A stretch of 23,720 nucleotides of DNA, taken from NCBI GenBank assembly GCA_001822575.1, contig MHRM01000017.1, positions 1,420-25,139 of the forward strand. Reading direction: 5' to 3'. Within the stretch, counting starts at the first letter, position 1, and the number at the start of each line of letters is the position of its first letter. Position numbers and translations under genes: made by a program. The DNA comes from Candidatus Taylorbacteria bacterium RIFCSPHIGHO2_02_FULL_44_12 (GTDB taxonomy: Bacteria > Patescibacteriota > Minisyncoccia > Phycocordibacterales > PALSA-1337). Of the stretch, positions 13,858 through 21,356 are shown in pieces. The notes under the pieces are model-generated. The model made no database searches, had not been told where the DNA came from, and saw nothing but the letters and a program-made list of their open reading frames with translations.

Positions 13858-15543
13858 ATGCTCAAAGACTCATTTTTCAAGCCAAAAAGAAATTATAAGG
13901 AGATTGATCCAGATGAAATACTTCTGGATTCCCGCAATATTCCGGATTTGGACACCGACCAGTTTGAGGGCCGTTTGGAACGACCAATTTCTCGTTCCAT
14001 TCTCCATGGTCTGGTCGGACTTTTTATCATTATCGCAGGAATATTTGTGGTTCAGTCCTGGAAATTAAGCATCACTCATGGGGCAGAATACAGATTGCGC
14101 AGTGAAAAGAATAGTCTGCGCCCGTCGCCATTATTTGCCGGGCGAGGTCTTATTTACGATCGCAAAGGAGAACTTTTGGCTTGGAATGTCCCGCAGGCGG
14201 AAGATGAAGTCCCGAGGCGAGAATACGCTACCTCCACTGGCTTGGCCCATATTTTGGGATATGTCAGGTATCCTTCAAAGGATTCCAATGGTTTTTATTA
14301 CCGCGAAGATTTTGAGGGAGTTGATGGAGTAGAAAACTATTTCAATGAGGAACTTCGCGGAGTCAACGGTTCTAGACTGATAGAGGTAGATGCTAGAAAT
14401 ACGATCGTATCCCAAAATGTTGTCCGTTTGCCGGAACAAGGTAATTCTCTCAAACTTTCTATTGATAGTCATGTCCAGTCTGCTTTGTATAGAAATATAG
14501 AAAATATAGCTAGTGGAGGCAGATTTGTTGGCGGGGCTGGACTGATCATGGATGTGAATACTGGAGAAATCATAGCTATGACTAGTTATCCGGAATATAG
14601 TCCACAGATTATGTCTGACAATACTGACAATATTCAGGTCAAAGCTCTGCTCAATGCTCCAGGATTGCCATTTTTGGATCGCGCCGCCGATGGACTTTAT
14701 GCTCCCGGCTCCATAGTAAAACCTTATATAGCCTTGGGTATTTTGGAGGAAAAAATTATTGAACCTGATGCGATCGTCGTTACTACTGGTTCTATTTCCA
14801 TACCAAATCCTTATGATCCGAACAAAACCAGTGTATTTCGGGACTGGAAGAATCATGGACCTTTGGATATGCGTCGGGCTATAGCAGTGTCTTCAGACGC
14901 TTATTTTTATATAACAGGTGGCGGGTACAAAGATCAAAAAGGTCTGGGCATCCTCAATATGGATCGTTACTTGAATATGTTCGGTTTTGGGATGCCGGTT
15001 CCGGCTTCTTTTGCTCAAGGCAAGGCTGGAACGATTCCTTCGCCTCCCTGGAAAAAGAAGACTTTTAATGAGGATTGGTATATCGGCGACACTTACCATA
15101 CCGCTATCGGTCAGTACGGTTTTCAGGTTACGCCTCTACAGGTGGTTCGGGCGGTGGCGGCTATAGCCAATGGCGGCAACCTGTTGGCGCCGACGATCAT
15201 TTCTGGAGACAAGCCAAAGATAGATCATGTTATAGATATTCCAGCCAAGAATTTTGACATAGTTCGTGAAGGTATGCGGATGAGTGTGGAGAGCGGCACT
15301 AGTCAAGGGATGAATGTCCCATATGTTCGGGTGGCTACAAAGTCGGGTACAGCCGAACTGGGTAAATCCAAAGAAAAGATCAATTCTTGGATAACTGGCT
15401 TTTTCCCTTATGAAAAGCCACGCTATGCTTTTGTGATTATTTTAGAAAAAGGTTTGGTCAAAGATCAGAGCTCTGCTGGCGCCGTTATGCGCCGGCAACT
15501 TGATTGGATGAAGGAGCATGCGCCGGAATATTTTCTCCTGTAA
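13858..15543 (+). CDS. mrdA: Penicillin-binding protein 2, elongasome transpeptidase
   Basis: This class B PBP cross-links peptidoglycan during lateral growth. The 561-residue product has a cytoplasmic N-terminus, one transmembrane helix (about 48-67) and the pedestal motif RGLIYDRKGELLA (about 96-108). The transpeptidase motifs follow: SIVK (285-288, catalytic Ser285), SSD (345-347, the SxN/SxD motif typical of PBP2) and KSGTAELG near residue 495. It closes the mre operon. I chose the ATG at 13858 because the longer open frame, starting at 13693, runs through palindrome D. The cytoplasmic tail of about 47 residues is acidic in the middle. RodA, its usual glycosyltransferase partner, is not in the window. 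Confidence 0.94.
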   Translation: MLKDSFFKPKRNYKEIDPDEILLDSRNIPDLDTDQFEGRLERPISRSILHGLVGLFIIIAGIFVVQSWKLSITHGAEYRLRSEKNSLRPSPLFAGRGLIYDRKGELLAWNVPQAEDEVPRREYATSTGLAHILGYVRYPSKDSNGFYYREDFEGVDGVENYFNEELRGVNGSRLIEVDARNTIVSQNVVRLPEQGNSLKLSIDSHVQSALYRNIENIASGGRFVGGAGLIMDVNTGEIIAMTSYPEYSPQIMSDNTDNIQVKALLNAPGLPFLDRAADGLYAPGSIVKPYIALGILEEKIIEPDAIVVTTGSISIPNPYDPNKTSVFRDWKNHGPLDMRRAIAVSSDAYFYITGGGYKDQKGLGILNMDRYLNMFGFGMPVPASFAQGKAGTIPSPPWKKKTFNEDWYIGDTYHTAIGQYGFQVTPLQVVRAVAAIANGGNLLAPTIISGDKPKIDHVIDIPAKNFDIVREGMRMSVESGTSQGMNVPYVRVATKSGTAELGKSKEKINSWITGFFPYEKPRYAFVIILEKGLVKDQSSAGAVMRRQLDWMKEHAPEYFLL

Positions 15544-15644
15544 TTTCTACCTTAACAAAAAATTGAGATTGAAAATATTCGCTTCATTTGCTAACATTAG
15601 CTTTGAGGCGCAGGGCTTTACAATAATTTTACTAATACACAATT

Positions 15645-16112
15645 ATGTCAACAGAACCCCAGTATCTCACAAATGAGAAGTTTTCTGAATTGCAAAAAGA
15701 GCTGGCTTTTTTGAAGACCACTCGCCGCGTTGAAGTAGTTGAACATTTGGAGTATGCCAAGAAACTCGGTGATTTGTCCGAAAACGCCGAATATCATCAG
15801 GCCCGCGAAGAGCAGGCCGAAGTAGAGGATCGGATCATTCGTCTGGAAAAGATTCTCAAAGAAGCAGTCATAAACAACGGAGGTAGTAGTGAGCTGGTCA
15901 CCATAGGCTCCACGGTTCGTTTGGTCAGGGATGGCGAGAATCGCTCTTTCTTGTATACCATTGTTGGATCCGAAGAGGCCGATATGTCTCTCGGCAAAGT
16001 CTCCAACATATCTCCACTAGGCTCGGCTCTCTTGGGGCATCGTACAGGAGATAGTGTCTCTGTCCAGACCCCCAAGGGGGTCGTGAAGTATAGTATTGAT
16101 CGGATCAAATAG
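15645..16112 (+). CDS. greA: Transcription elongation factor GreA
   Basis: GreA inserts its coiled coil into the RNA polymerase secondary channel and stimulates cleavage of backtracked RNA. The 155-residue product has the N-terminal coiled coil with the acidic tip (KKLGDLSENAEYHQAREEQ, about 45-63). The C-terminal FKBP-like domain includes VTIGSTVRLV and GKVSNISPLGSALLGHRTGDSV. The length and motifs are standard. It is followed by lysS after 14 bp; a greA-lysS pair is common in bacteria. No ribosome binding site is seen before the ATG. Confidence 0.96.
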   Translation: MSTEPQYLTNEKFSELQKELAFLKTTRRVEVVEHLEYAKKLGDLSENAEYHQAREEQAEVEDRIIRLEKILKEAVINNGGSSELVTIGSTVRLVRDGENRSFLYTIVGSEEADMSLGKVSNISPLGSALLGHRTGDSVSVQTPKGVVKYSIDRIK

Positions 16113-16126
16113 ATCTCCTACATCTC

Positions 16127-17587
16127 ATGGCCTCACTCAACGAACTCCGTCAAAATCGCCTACACAAGCTTGAGCTGATCAAAAAAGCCGGCATCAATCC
16201 GTATCCGGTCATTGTTCCTAGAGATTTTTGTCTTCTAGATGCCCAAAAGAATTTTCTTGAATATCAAAAAGCCCAGAAAAAGGTTTCTATAGCTGGGCGG
16301 ATCATGGCTATTCGCGGACAGGGGGCTATTTTATTTGTGGTTTTGGACGATGGCAAATCTACATTTCAGGCTGTTATCAAGAAAGACACTCTAGATCCAA
16401 AACTGTTTGAGCTATTTATTCAAGCAGTTGATATTGGTGACATTGTCAGCGTTACGGGCACTTTCTTCACTACCAATAGGGGAGAGCGAAGTATTGAAAT
16501 CCATTCTTGGACAATGGCCGCCAAATCTCTCTTGCCTTTGCCGGAAAAATGGCATGGTCTGACCGATTCTGATGAGAGATTTCGCAAACGCTATCTGGAT
16601 TTCATCATGGATCCAGAGAATCGCCAGCTATTTTTCAAGAAAGCCAAATTTTGGGATGCTACCCGGGATTTCTTAAAATCCGAAGGTTTCTTGGAAGTAG
16701 AAACACCGACTCTGGAAGTAACCACTGGCGGAGCCGAGGCCACTCCATTCAAGACTCATCACAATGATTATGATCTGGATGTTTATTTGCGTATATCCGT
16801 AGGCGAACTCTGGCAAAAGAGACTGTTAGCCGGAGGATTCCCTAGAACATTTGAGATCGGCAGAATATATCGCAATGAAGGGACGAGTCCAGAACATGCT
16901 CAAGAATTCACCAATCTGGAGTTTTATTGTTCATACATGTCTTTTGAGGACGGTTTGGCCTTTTCGGAACGGTTGACCAAAGAAGCAGTGAAAACCGCTT
17001 TTGGGACTTTGGAATTTGTCTTGAAAGATACAAAGATTGATTTGTCGGAAGCCTGGCCAAAGATTGATTATGTTGAGACTGTAGCGAAAATGACCGGCAT
17101 AGATGTCTTGAAGGATTCGGAAAAAGAGATGCAAAATAAACTCAAAGAACTAAAAGTAGAGTTTACAGGCATGAATAGGGAACGGCTGACAGACACTCTC
17201 TGGAAATATTGTCGCAAACAGATCATCGGCCCAGCTTGGTTGGTTGGTCACCCAAAAATAGTCTCGCCGCTTTCAAAGTCTGATCCATCTGATCCAGACA
17301 AAACATTGCGGGTCCAGCTATTACTTCTCGGAGCGGAGATGACAAACGGCTTCGCCGAGCTCAATGATCCTCTTGACCAGAATGCCCGCTTTGAAGCCCA
17401 AAAGAAACTGATAGAATCAGGCGATACAGAAGCGATGATGCCAGATGATGAATTTGTAGAAATGCTAGAACATGGTATGCCCCCAGCCTTTGGTTTTGCC
17501 TATGGTGACCGTCTCTTCGCCGCTCTCTCCGGCAAACCACTTCGCGAAACCCAGATGTTTCCACTGATGAGGCCGAAGACTAAATAA
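16127..17587 (+). CDS. lysS: Lysyl-tRNA synthetase, class II
   Basis: LysRS charges tRNA(Lys). The 486-residue product has the N-terminal OB-fold anticodon domain (VSIAGRIMAIRGQGAILFVV) and the class II core. That core includes SDERFRKRYLDFI, GGAEATPFKTHHNDYDLDVYLRI, motif 2 (EIGRIYRNEGTSPEHAQEFTNLEFY) and the late GFAELNDPLDQNARFEAQ block. Motif 3 is FAYGDRLFAALSGKPLRETQMFPLMRP. The family usually has GIGIDRLVML followed by IRDVI.FP, so motif 3 is recognisable but unusual, with D-R-L and the final RP kept. Where most LysRS have LYLKR after the HHN block, this one has ELWQKR. The length is typical. The call is secure despite the deviations. Confidence 0.94.
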   Translation: MASLNELRQNRLHKLELIKKAGINPYPVIVPRDFCLLDAQKNFLEYQKAQKKVSIAGRIMAIRGQGAILFVVLDDGKSTFQAVIKKDTLDPKLFELFIQAVDIGDIVSVTGTFFTTNRGERSIEIHSWTMAAKSLLPLPEKWHGLTDSDERFRKRYLDFIMDPENRQLFFKKAKFWDATRDFLKSEGFLEVETPTLEVTTGGAEATPFKTHHNDYDLDVYLRISVGELWQKRLLAGGFPRTFEIGRIYRNEGTSPEHAQEFTNLEFYCSYMSFEDGLAFSERLTKEAVKTAFGTLEFVLKDTKIDLSEAWPKIDYVETVAKMTGIDVLKDSEKEMQNKLKELKVEFTGMNRERLTDTLWKYCRKQIIGPAWLVGHPKIVSPLSKSDPSDPDKTLRVQLLLLGAEMTNGFAELNDPLDQNARFEAQKKLIESGDTEAMMPDDEFVEMLEHGMPPAFGFAYGDRLFAALSGKPLRETQMFPLMRPKTK

Positions 17588-17636
17588 GAGCACGAACAAT
17601 ATTTTTTTCCAGTCCGAGTACTTGTTTGAGCGGCGT

Positions 17637-17741
17637 TTGACGATTGTAAGTTTTTTCGTTATCCACACACTATCCACAGTTTTTAATGGTGTCCAAAACT
17701 ATACAAGTGGTATAAAATAGCCATCAAGTGGGAAGAAGTAG
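17637..17741 (+). promoter_or_regulatory. mraZ control region: two DnaA-box-like sites, promoter and MraZ-like boxes
   Basis: TTATCCACA (17659-17667) is a perfect DnaA box, and CTATCCACA (17670-17678) differs by one base; their starts are 11 bp apart. TGG-TATAAA (the -10 at 17711-17716) is an extended -10. A second possible promoter is TTGACG (17637-17642), 17 bp, TATCCA, whose -10 would overlap the first DnaA box. AAGTGG occurs at 17705-17710 and 17726-17731, and AAGTAG at 17736-17741, with spacings of 21 and 10 bp on one helix face. MraZ is known to bind GTGG-containing direct repeats in front of its own gene, so autoregulation is likely. DnaA control is inference. Confidence 0.55.
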
Positions 17742-17765
17742 TAAATAACTTTTTTCTACGGCATT

Positions 17766-18209
17766 ATGCTCATCGGCGAATATTCTCACAGCTTTGATGG
17801 CAAAAGCCGCATTTCTCTGCCAGCCAAATTCCGCAAAGAAATGGGTGCCGATGTCGTCGTCGCTCCGGGAATAGACAATTGTCTCTTTGTCTTTACCTTG
17901 AAGGGTTGGAAGGAATTCGCCGAGCGCTTGTCAAAACCAGATTCGTCGTCCGTGCTTCGGACTGACAATCGTAACTTCAATCGGCTGATCATAGGCAGGG
18001 CCGAAGAGGTGGAGGTCGACAAGGTCGGACGGATGCTGGTGCCCGAGCATTTGAGGGAGTATGCCGGTTTGACCGGACAAGCCGCTATCATCGGAGTGCT
18101 CAATAGAGTTGAGATCTGGGATGCCGGTGTCTGGTCAGCTTACCGGAATGAATTCTCCAAAAAGACGGATGTCTTGGCGGAAAAGCTCGTATCTGCCGGA
18201 ATATTGTAG
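17766..18209 (+). CDS. mraZ: Transcriptional regulator MraZ
   Basis: MraZ is a DNA-binding protein of the AbrB-like double-barrel fold that controls the dcw cluster. The 147-residue product has two MraZ domains, each with the SxDxKGRxxxP pattern: GEYSHSFDGKSRISLPAKFR (about 4-23) and AEEVEVDKVGRMLVPEHLR (about 78-97). The length is normal. It heads the cluster mraZ-rsmH-ftsL-ftsI-murF, and rsmH follows after 2 bp. GTGG repeats overlap its promoter. No ribosome binding site is visible directly before the ATG. Confidence 0.96.
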   Translation: MLIGEYSHSFDGKSRISLPAKFRKEMGADVVVAPGIDNCLFVFTLKGWKEFAERLSKPDSSSVLRTDNRNFNRLIIGRAEEVEVDKVGRMLVPEHLREYAGLTGQAAIIGVLNRVEIWDAGVWSAYRNEFSKKTDVLAEKLVSAGIL

Positions 18210-18211
18210 AC

Positions 18212-19120
18212 ATGTCTAGTGTTCACACAGCTGTTCTTTTACATGAAGTAGTTAATGGTTTGGGATTGGCCAGAAATAATAAGACCCTCTGGTATCTTGA
18301 TGGCACTATCGGCGGATCTCATCATGCTTTGGCCATAGCGGAGGCCTTGAAGTTCAAGGTCAATATCATCGGTCTGGATCGCGATCCATCGGCAATAAAA
18401 AGGGCGGCAGAGATATTGGAAGGTAAAGCCGAAAAAATCATTCTGGAATGCCAAGATTTTCGTCATTTGGACAAATCTTTGGACAGAAATGGGATCACTG
18501 GGGTGGACTATATTCTCTTTGATCTCGGTATTTCATCCGATGAGCTGGAAAATTCTGGCAAAGGTTTCTCTTTCTTGAAAGACGAACCCCTCCTCATGAC
18601 TATGGGTGATCCGACCAACTATACATTCACGGCCAAAGATATAGTCAATAGTTGGTCAGAAGAAGATATTGCCAATGTCATCTTCGCTTACGGCGAAGAA
18701 AGATTTGCCAGGCGGATCGCCAGGAAGATAGTCAGCTATAGAGACAAAAAGTCCATTGAGACCTCGGCTGAACTGGCGGAAATAATATCTCTGGCTATTC
18801 CAACCCCGATTCGCTTCAAGCATCATCGTATACACCCGGCCACCCGAACATTCCAAGCACTACGCATAGCTGTAAATGATGAATTGTCTGCTTTGAAACA
18901 GGGGTTGGTAGTAGGGTATGAGAGGCTCAATGTCGGTGGTCGGATGGCCGTAATCTCCTTTCATAGTTTGGAAGATCGGATCGTCAAAAACTTTTATCGT
19001 TTCCTGGCTGACCGAGGAGCCGAGATACTAACGAAGAAACCCAAAATAGCTAGCGCGGAAGAGACAAGAGAGAATCCCCGCGCCAGAAGCGCCAAGTTAC
19101 GGATAATAGAAAAAATTTAA
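18212..19120 (+). CDS. rsmH: 16S rRNA m4C1402 methyltransferase RsmH
   Basis: RsmH (MraW) methylates N4 of C1402 in the P site of 16S rRNA using S-adenosylmethionine. The 302-residue product begins SSVHTAVLLHEVV, the family start. It has the SAM-binding block LDGTIGGSHHALAIAEAL, NIIGLDRDPSAI and ILFDLGISSDELENSGKGFSF. Further motifs are HPATRTFQALRIAVNDEL and ISFHSLEDRIVKNF near the end, both diagnostic. The usual DMRMD is MTMGDP here. The gene lies in its normal dcw position and overlaps nothing. Confidence 0.96.
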   Translation: MSSVHTAVLLHEVVNGLGLARNNKTLWYLDGTIGGSHHALAIAEALKFKVNIIGLDRDPSAIKRAAEILEGKAEKIILECQDFRHLDKSLDRNGITGVDYILFDLGISSDELENSGKGFSFLKDEPLLMTMGDPTNYTFTAKDIVNSWSEEDIANVIFAYGEERFARRIARKIVSYRDKKSIETSAELAEIISLAIPTPIRFKHHRIHPATRTFQALRIAVNDELSALKQGLVVGYERLNVGGRMAVISFHSLEDRIVKNFYRFLADRGAEILTKKPKIASAEETRENPRARSAKLRIIEKI

Positions 19121-19127
19121 ATACAAT

Positions 19128-19472
19128 ATGGCTCGAACATTTGCAATCAGTTACAATTTTATACATCAATACCGTGCTCGGCTGATTGGCATCTTTTTGG
19201 TTGGCAGTATGATTTTGGTTTGTCTATATGGTTTAAGTGTTTACATGGTCATAGCTAGGACCGTAGCATTTCAACAAACCCAAGCCCGAGTTTCCCAAAT
19301 CAATACCGTTGTGGCAAATCTTGATGCTCGTTATATAGCTGTATCTAGCGCCATAACTCCCGATGTTTTAGGGACTTACGGATTGCGTGAAGGAGCGCCG
19401 GCTTTTATCCATAGATATTCTTCAACAAAAGGAAATATTGGTAGAGTAGCCGCTTTTGGGCATGAATTATAA
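19128..19472 (+). CDS. ftsL: FtsL-like division protein
   Basis: This is a 114-residue bitopic protein: a short basic cytoplasmic N-terminus, one transmembrane helix (about 18-42) and an extracytoplasmic helix with coiled-coil character (about 46-72). A short tail follows. Size, topology and position between rsmH and ftsI all fit FtsL, which bridges FtsB and the FtsWI synthase in the divisome. FtsL proteins diverge so far that sequence alone does not prove it. The 3' end overlaps the likely ftsI start by 11 bp. Confidence 0.75.
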   Translation: MARTFAISYNFIHQYRARLIGIFLVGSMILVCLYGLSVYMVIARTVAFQQTQARVSQINTVVANLDARYIAVSSAITPDVLGTYGLREGAPAFIHRYSSTKGNIGRVAAFGHEL

Positions 19473-21177
19473 ACAACGGCTCCGTTTGAGAATAGTCCTT
19501 TGGGCCATAATATTAGCGGCCGTAGTTTTGACAGCGGCTCTTTATAGAATACAGATTGTCAAAGGAGATTCTTATATTGTCCAAGCCGACAAACAATATG
19601 CCAAACCAGCGACTGGGCTTTTTGACCGAGGAACTATATATTTTGTCTCCAAAGGGGGCACACTTTCCTCGGCCGCCAGCATTGCCCATGGCCATACTAT
19701 ATATATCAATCCGAAACAACTGACAAATCAAGATCAAGCCTATCAGGCTCTCTCTACCTATATAGCAATTGATAAAGATGAATTTGTGCGCAAAGCCGCT
19801 CGCTTTGACGATCCATACGAAGAATTAGTTCGGAAGGTTCCCCAAGAGATCGGTGAGGCTATTGAGGCTCTTTCCATCACCGGTGTCGGTGTCTTGCCAG
19901 AAGCTTGGCGAGTCTATCCCGGTGGGAATATGGCCTCTCAAACTCTGGGTATCTTGGGGGAAAATAACAATGGGAAGGTTGAAGGGCGATATGGTTTGGA
20001 GAGTGCCTATGAAAAAGTTTTGAGACGCTCTGATTCTGCTACAGGTCTAAATGTTTTTGTCGGGATTTTTTCTGGCTTGCGGGATAACGTTTTTGGTTCA
20101 GTCAAAACAGTAACCGGAGATATCGTCAGTACCATTGAACCAACCGTTCAAAGTTATCTTGAGAAGGTCCTTTTCAGGACTGACAAGATCTGGGATCCAA
20201 ATGAGATTGGAGGATTGATCATGGATCCTCGAACAGGAGATATCGTGGCTCTGGCTTCATTGCCGAGTTTTGATCCAAACGATCTTTCTTTGGTCAAGAA
20301 TCCGGCGATTTTTAGTAATCCTTTGGTGGAACATGTCTATGAGATGGGTTCCATAGTCAAGCCTTTGACTATGGCTGTGGCTCTGGATACTGGGGCGGTT
20401 ACTCCAGATTCTACTTATGAAGATACGGGGACCATGACCTTGAATGGCAAGACCATCGGCAATTATGATGGAGTGGCCCGAGGCCAGACGACTATGCAGG
20501 AGATTTTGGATCATTCCTTGAATATGGGAGCGGCCACCATAGCTCTCAAGGTCGGCCGAGACATATTCGCGGATTATTTTCAGCGTTTGGCTCTGGGCCA
20601 AAAAACCGGCATAGATCAGCCAAATGAAGCCCGTGGGATTATTGGCAACCTGACCACTGGGAGGGATATAGAGACAGCCACGGCGGCCTATGGTCAAGGG
20701 ATTGCGGTCTCGCCAATTGCCATGGCACGAGCTTTGTCTGCTTTGGGGAATGGTGGGTATTTGGTAGAGCCGCATCTGGTCAGTTCTATAAATCGGGAAG
20801 ATGGTACGGTTTATGCTATAGAAACAGAACGGTCTAGACAAATATTCAAGAAAGAATCTACTGATCAAGTGACTCGAATGTTAGTTAGAGCGGTGGATGT
20901 GGCTTTGCGCGGTGGTCGCCTCAAAATGGAGCATTATAGCATTGCGGCCAAGACGGGGACGGCCCAAATAGCGGATAGAACTACCGGCGGCTATTATAGT
21001 GACCGCTATACCCATTCCTTTTTCGGCTATTTCCCGGCCTATGATCCGAAGTTCTTGATATTTCTTTACCAAATACAACCAAAAGGCACGAATTACGCTT
21101 CTGATACTCTGACGGATCCTTTCGGCGAACTTGTAAAATTTCTGATAAACTATTACGATATTCCACCTGATCGTTGA
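19462..21177 (+). CDS. ftsI: Penicillin-binding protein FtsI (PBP3), septal transpeptidase
   Basis: This class B PBP cross-links septal peptidoglycan. The 571-residue product has a transmembrane helix (about 11-30) and a pedestal region beginning FDRGTIYFVSKGG. The transpeptidase motifs are GSIVKPLT (SIVK near residue 296), SLNMG (SxN) and AAKTGTAQIAD (KTG). I chose the ATG at 19462, since the TTG at 19456 adds only two residues. The pedestal RGxIxDR motif is altered: RGTIYFVSKGGTL lacks the usual D-R-N/G. It follows ftsL with an 11-bp overlap, and palindrome F starts at the base after the stop codon. Confidence 0.94.
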   Translation: MNYKQRLRLRIVLWAIILAAVVLTAALYRIQIVKGDSYIVQADKQYAKPATGLFDRGTIYFVSKGGTLSSAASIAHGHTIYINPKQLTNQDQAYQALSTYIAIDKDEFVRKAARFDDPYEELVRKVPQEIGEAIEALSITGVGVLPEAWRVYPGGNMASQTLGILGENNNGKVEGRYGLESAYEKVLRRSDSATGLNVFVGIFSGLRDNVFGSVKTVTGDIVSTIEPTVQSYLEKVLFRTDKIWDPNEIGGLIMDPRTGDIVALASLPSFDPNDLSLVKNPAIFSNPLVEHVYEMGSIVKPLTMAVALDTGAVTPDSTYEDTGTMTLNGKTIGNYDGVARGQTTMQEILDHSLNMGAATIALKVGRDIFADYFQRLALGQKTGIDQPNEARGIIGNLTTGRDIETATAAYGQGIAVSPIAMARALSALGNGGYLVEPHLVSSINREDGTVYAIETERSRQIFKKESTDQVTRMLVRAVDVALRGGRLKMEHYSIAAKTGTAQIADRTTGGYYSDRYTHSFFGYFPAYDPKFLIFLYQIQPKGTNYASDTLTDPFGELVKFLINYYDIPPDR

Positions 21178-21348
21178 GGCGCGGCAGTGAATACTTGTCT
21201 TGCCAGACACGGGTTGATCTCGTCGCTCTCTACAGAGACTAGCGACGAGATCACCCTATTTCTCGCCGCCGCAAGGAACGGGTAGTATTACAATGTATGT
21301 GCGGCGGCTCCGAAGATGTCTGGCAAGACAAGTATTCACTGCCGCGCC
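21178..21348. repeat. Palindrome F: three-way-junction element between ftsI and murF
   Basis: The outer arms 21178-21209 and 21317-21348 form a perfect 32-bp inverted repeat (starting GGCGCGGCAGTGAATAC). Inside are two independent hairpins. One is TGATCTCGTCGCT (21215-21227) with AGCGACGAGATCA (21241-21253), extended by GGG/CCC. The other is GCCGCCGCA (21265-21273) with TGCGGCGGC (21300-21308) around a 26-nt loop. The whole would fold into a three-way junction as single-stranded DNA or RNA. The arm segment AGTGAATACTTGTCTT resembles the outer arms of copies A and D, but the interior is unrelated. It starts right after the ftsI stop codon and ends 8 bp before murF. Confidence 0.9.
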
Positions 21349-21356
21349 AAACAACC

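Noticed and set aside
14275..14856. 193-codon minus-strand open frame inside mrdA
   Set aside because: It is antisense to the conserved PBP2 transpeptidase region and has no recognisable motifs.
17659..17678. Replication origin based on two DnaA boxes
   Set aside because: Only two boxes, no dnaA or dnaN neighbour and no AT-rich unwinding element; a regulatory role is more likely.
21297..21356. N-terminal extension of murF from an ATG at 21297
   Set aside because: It lies inside palindrome F and supplies only 20 unrelated residues, not the missing MurF domain.
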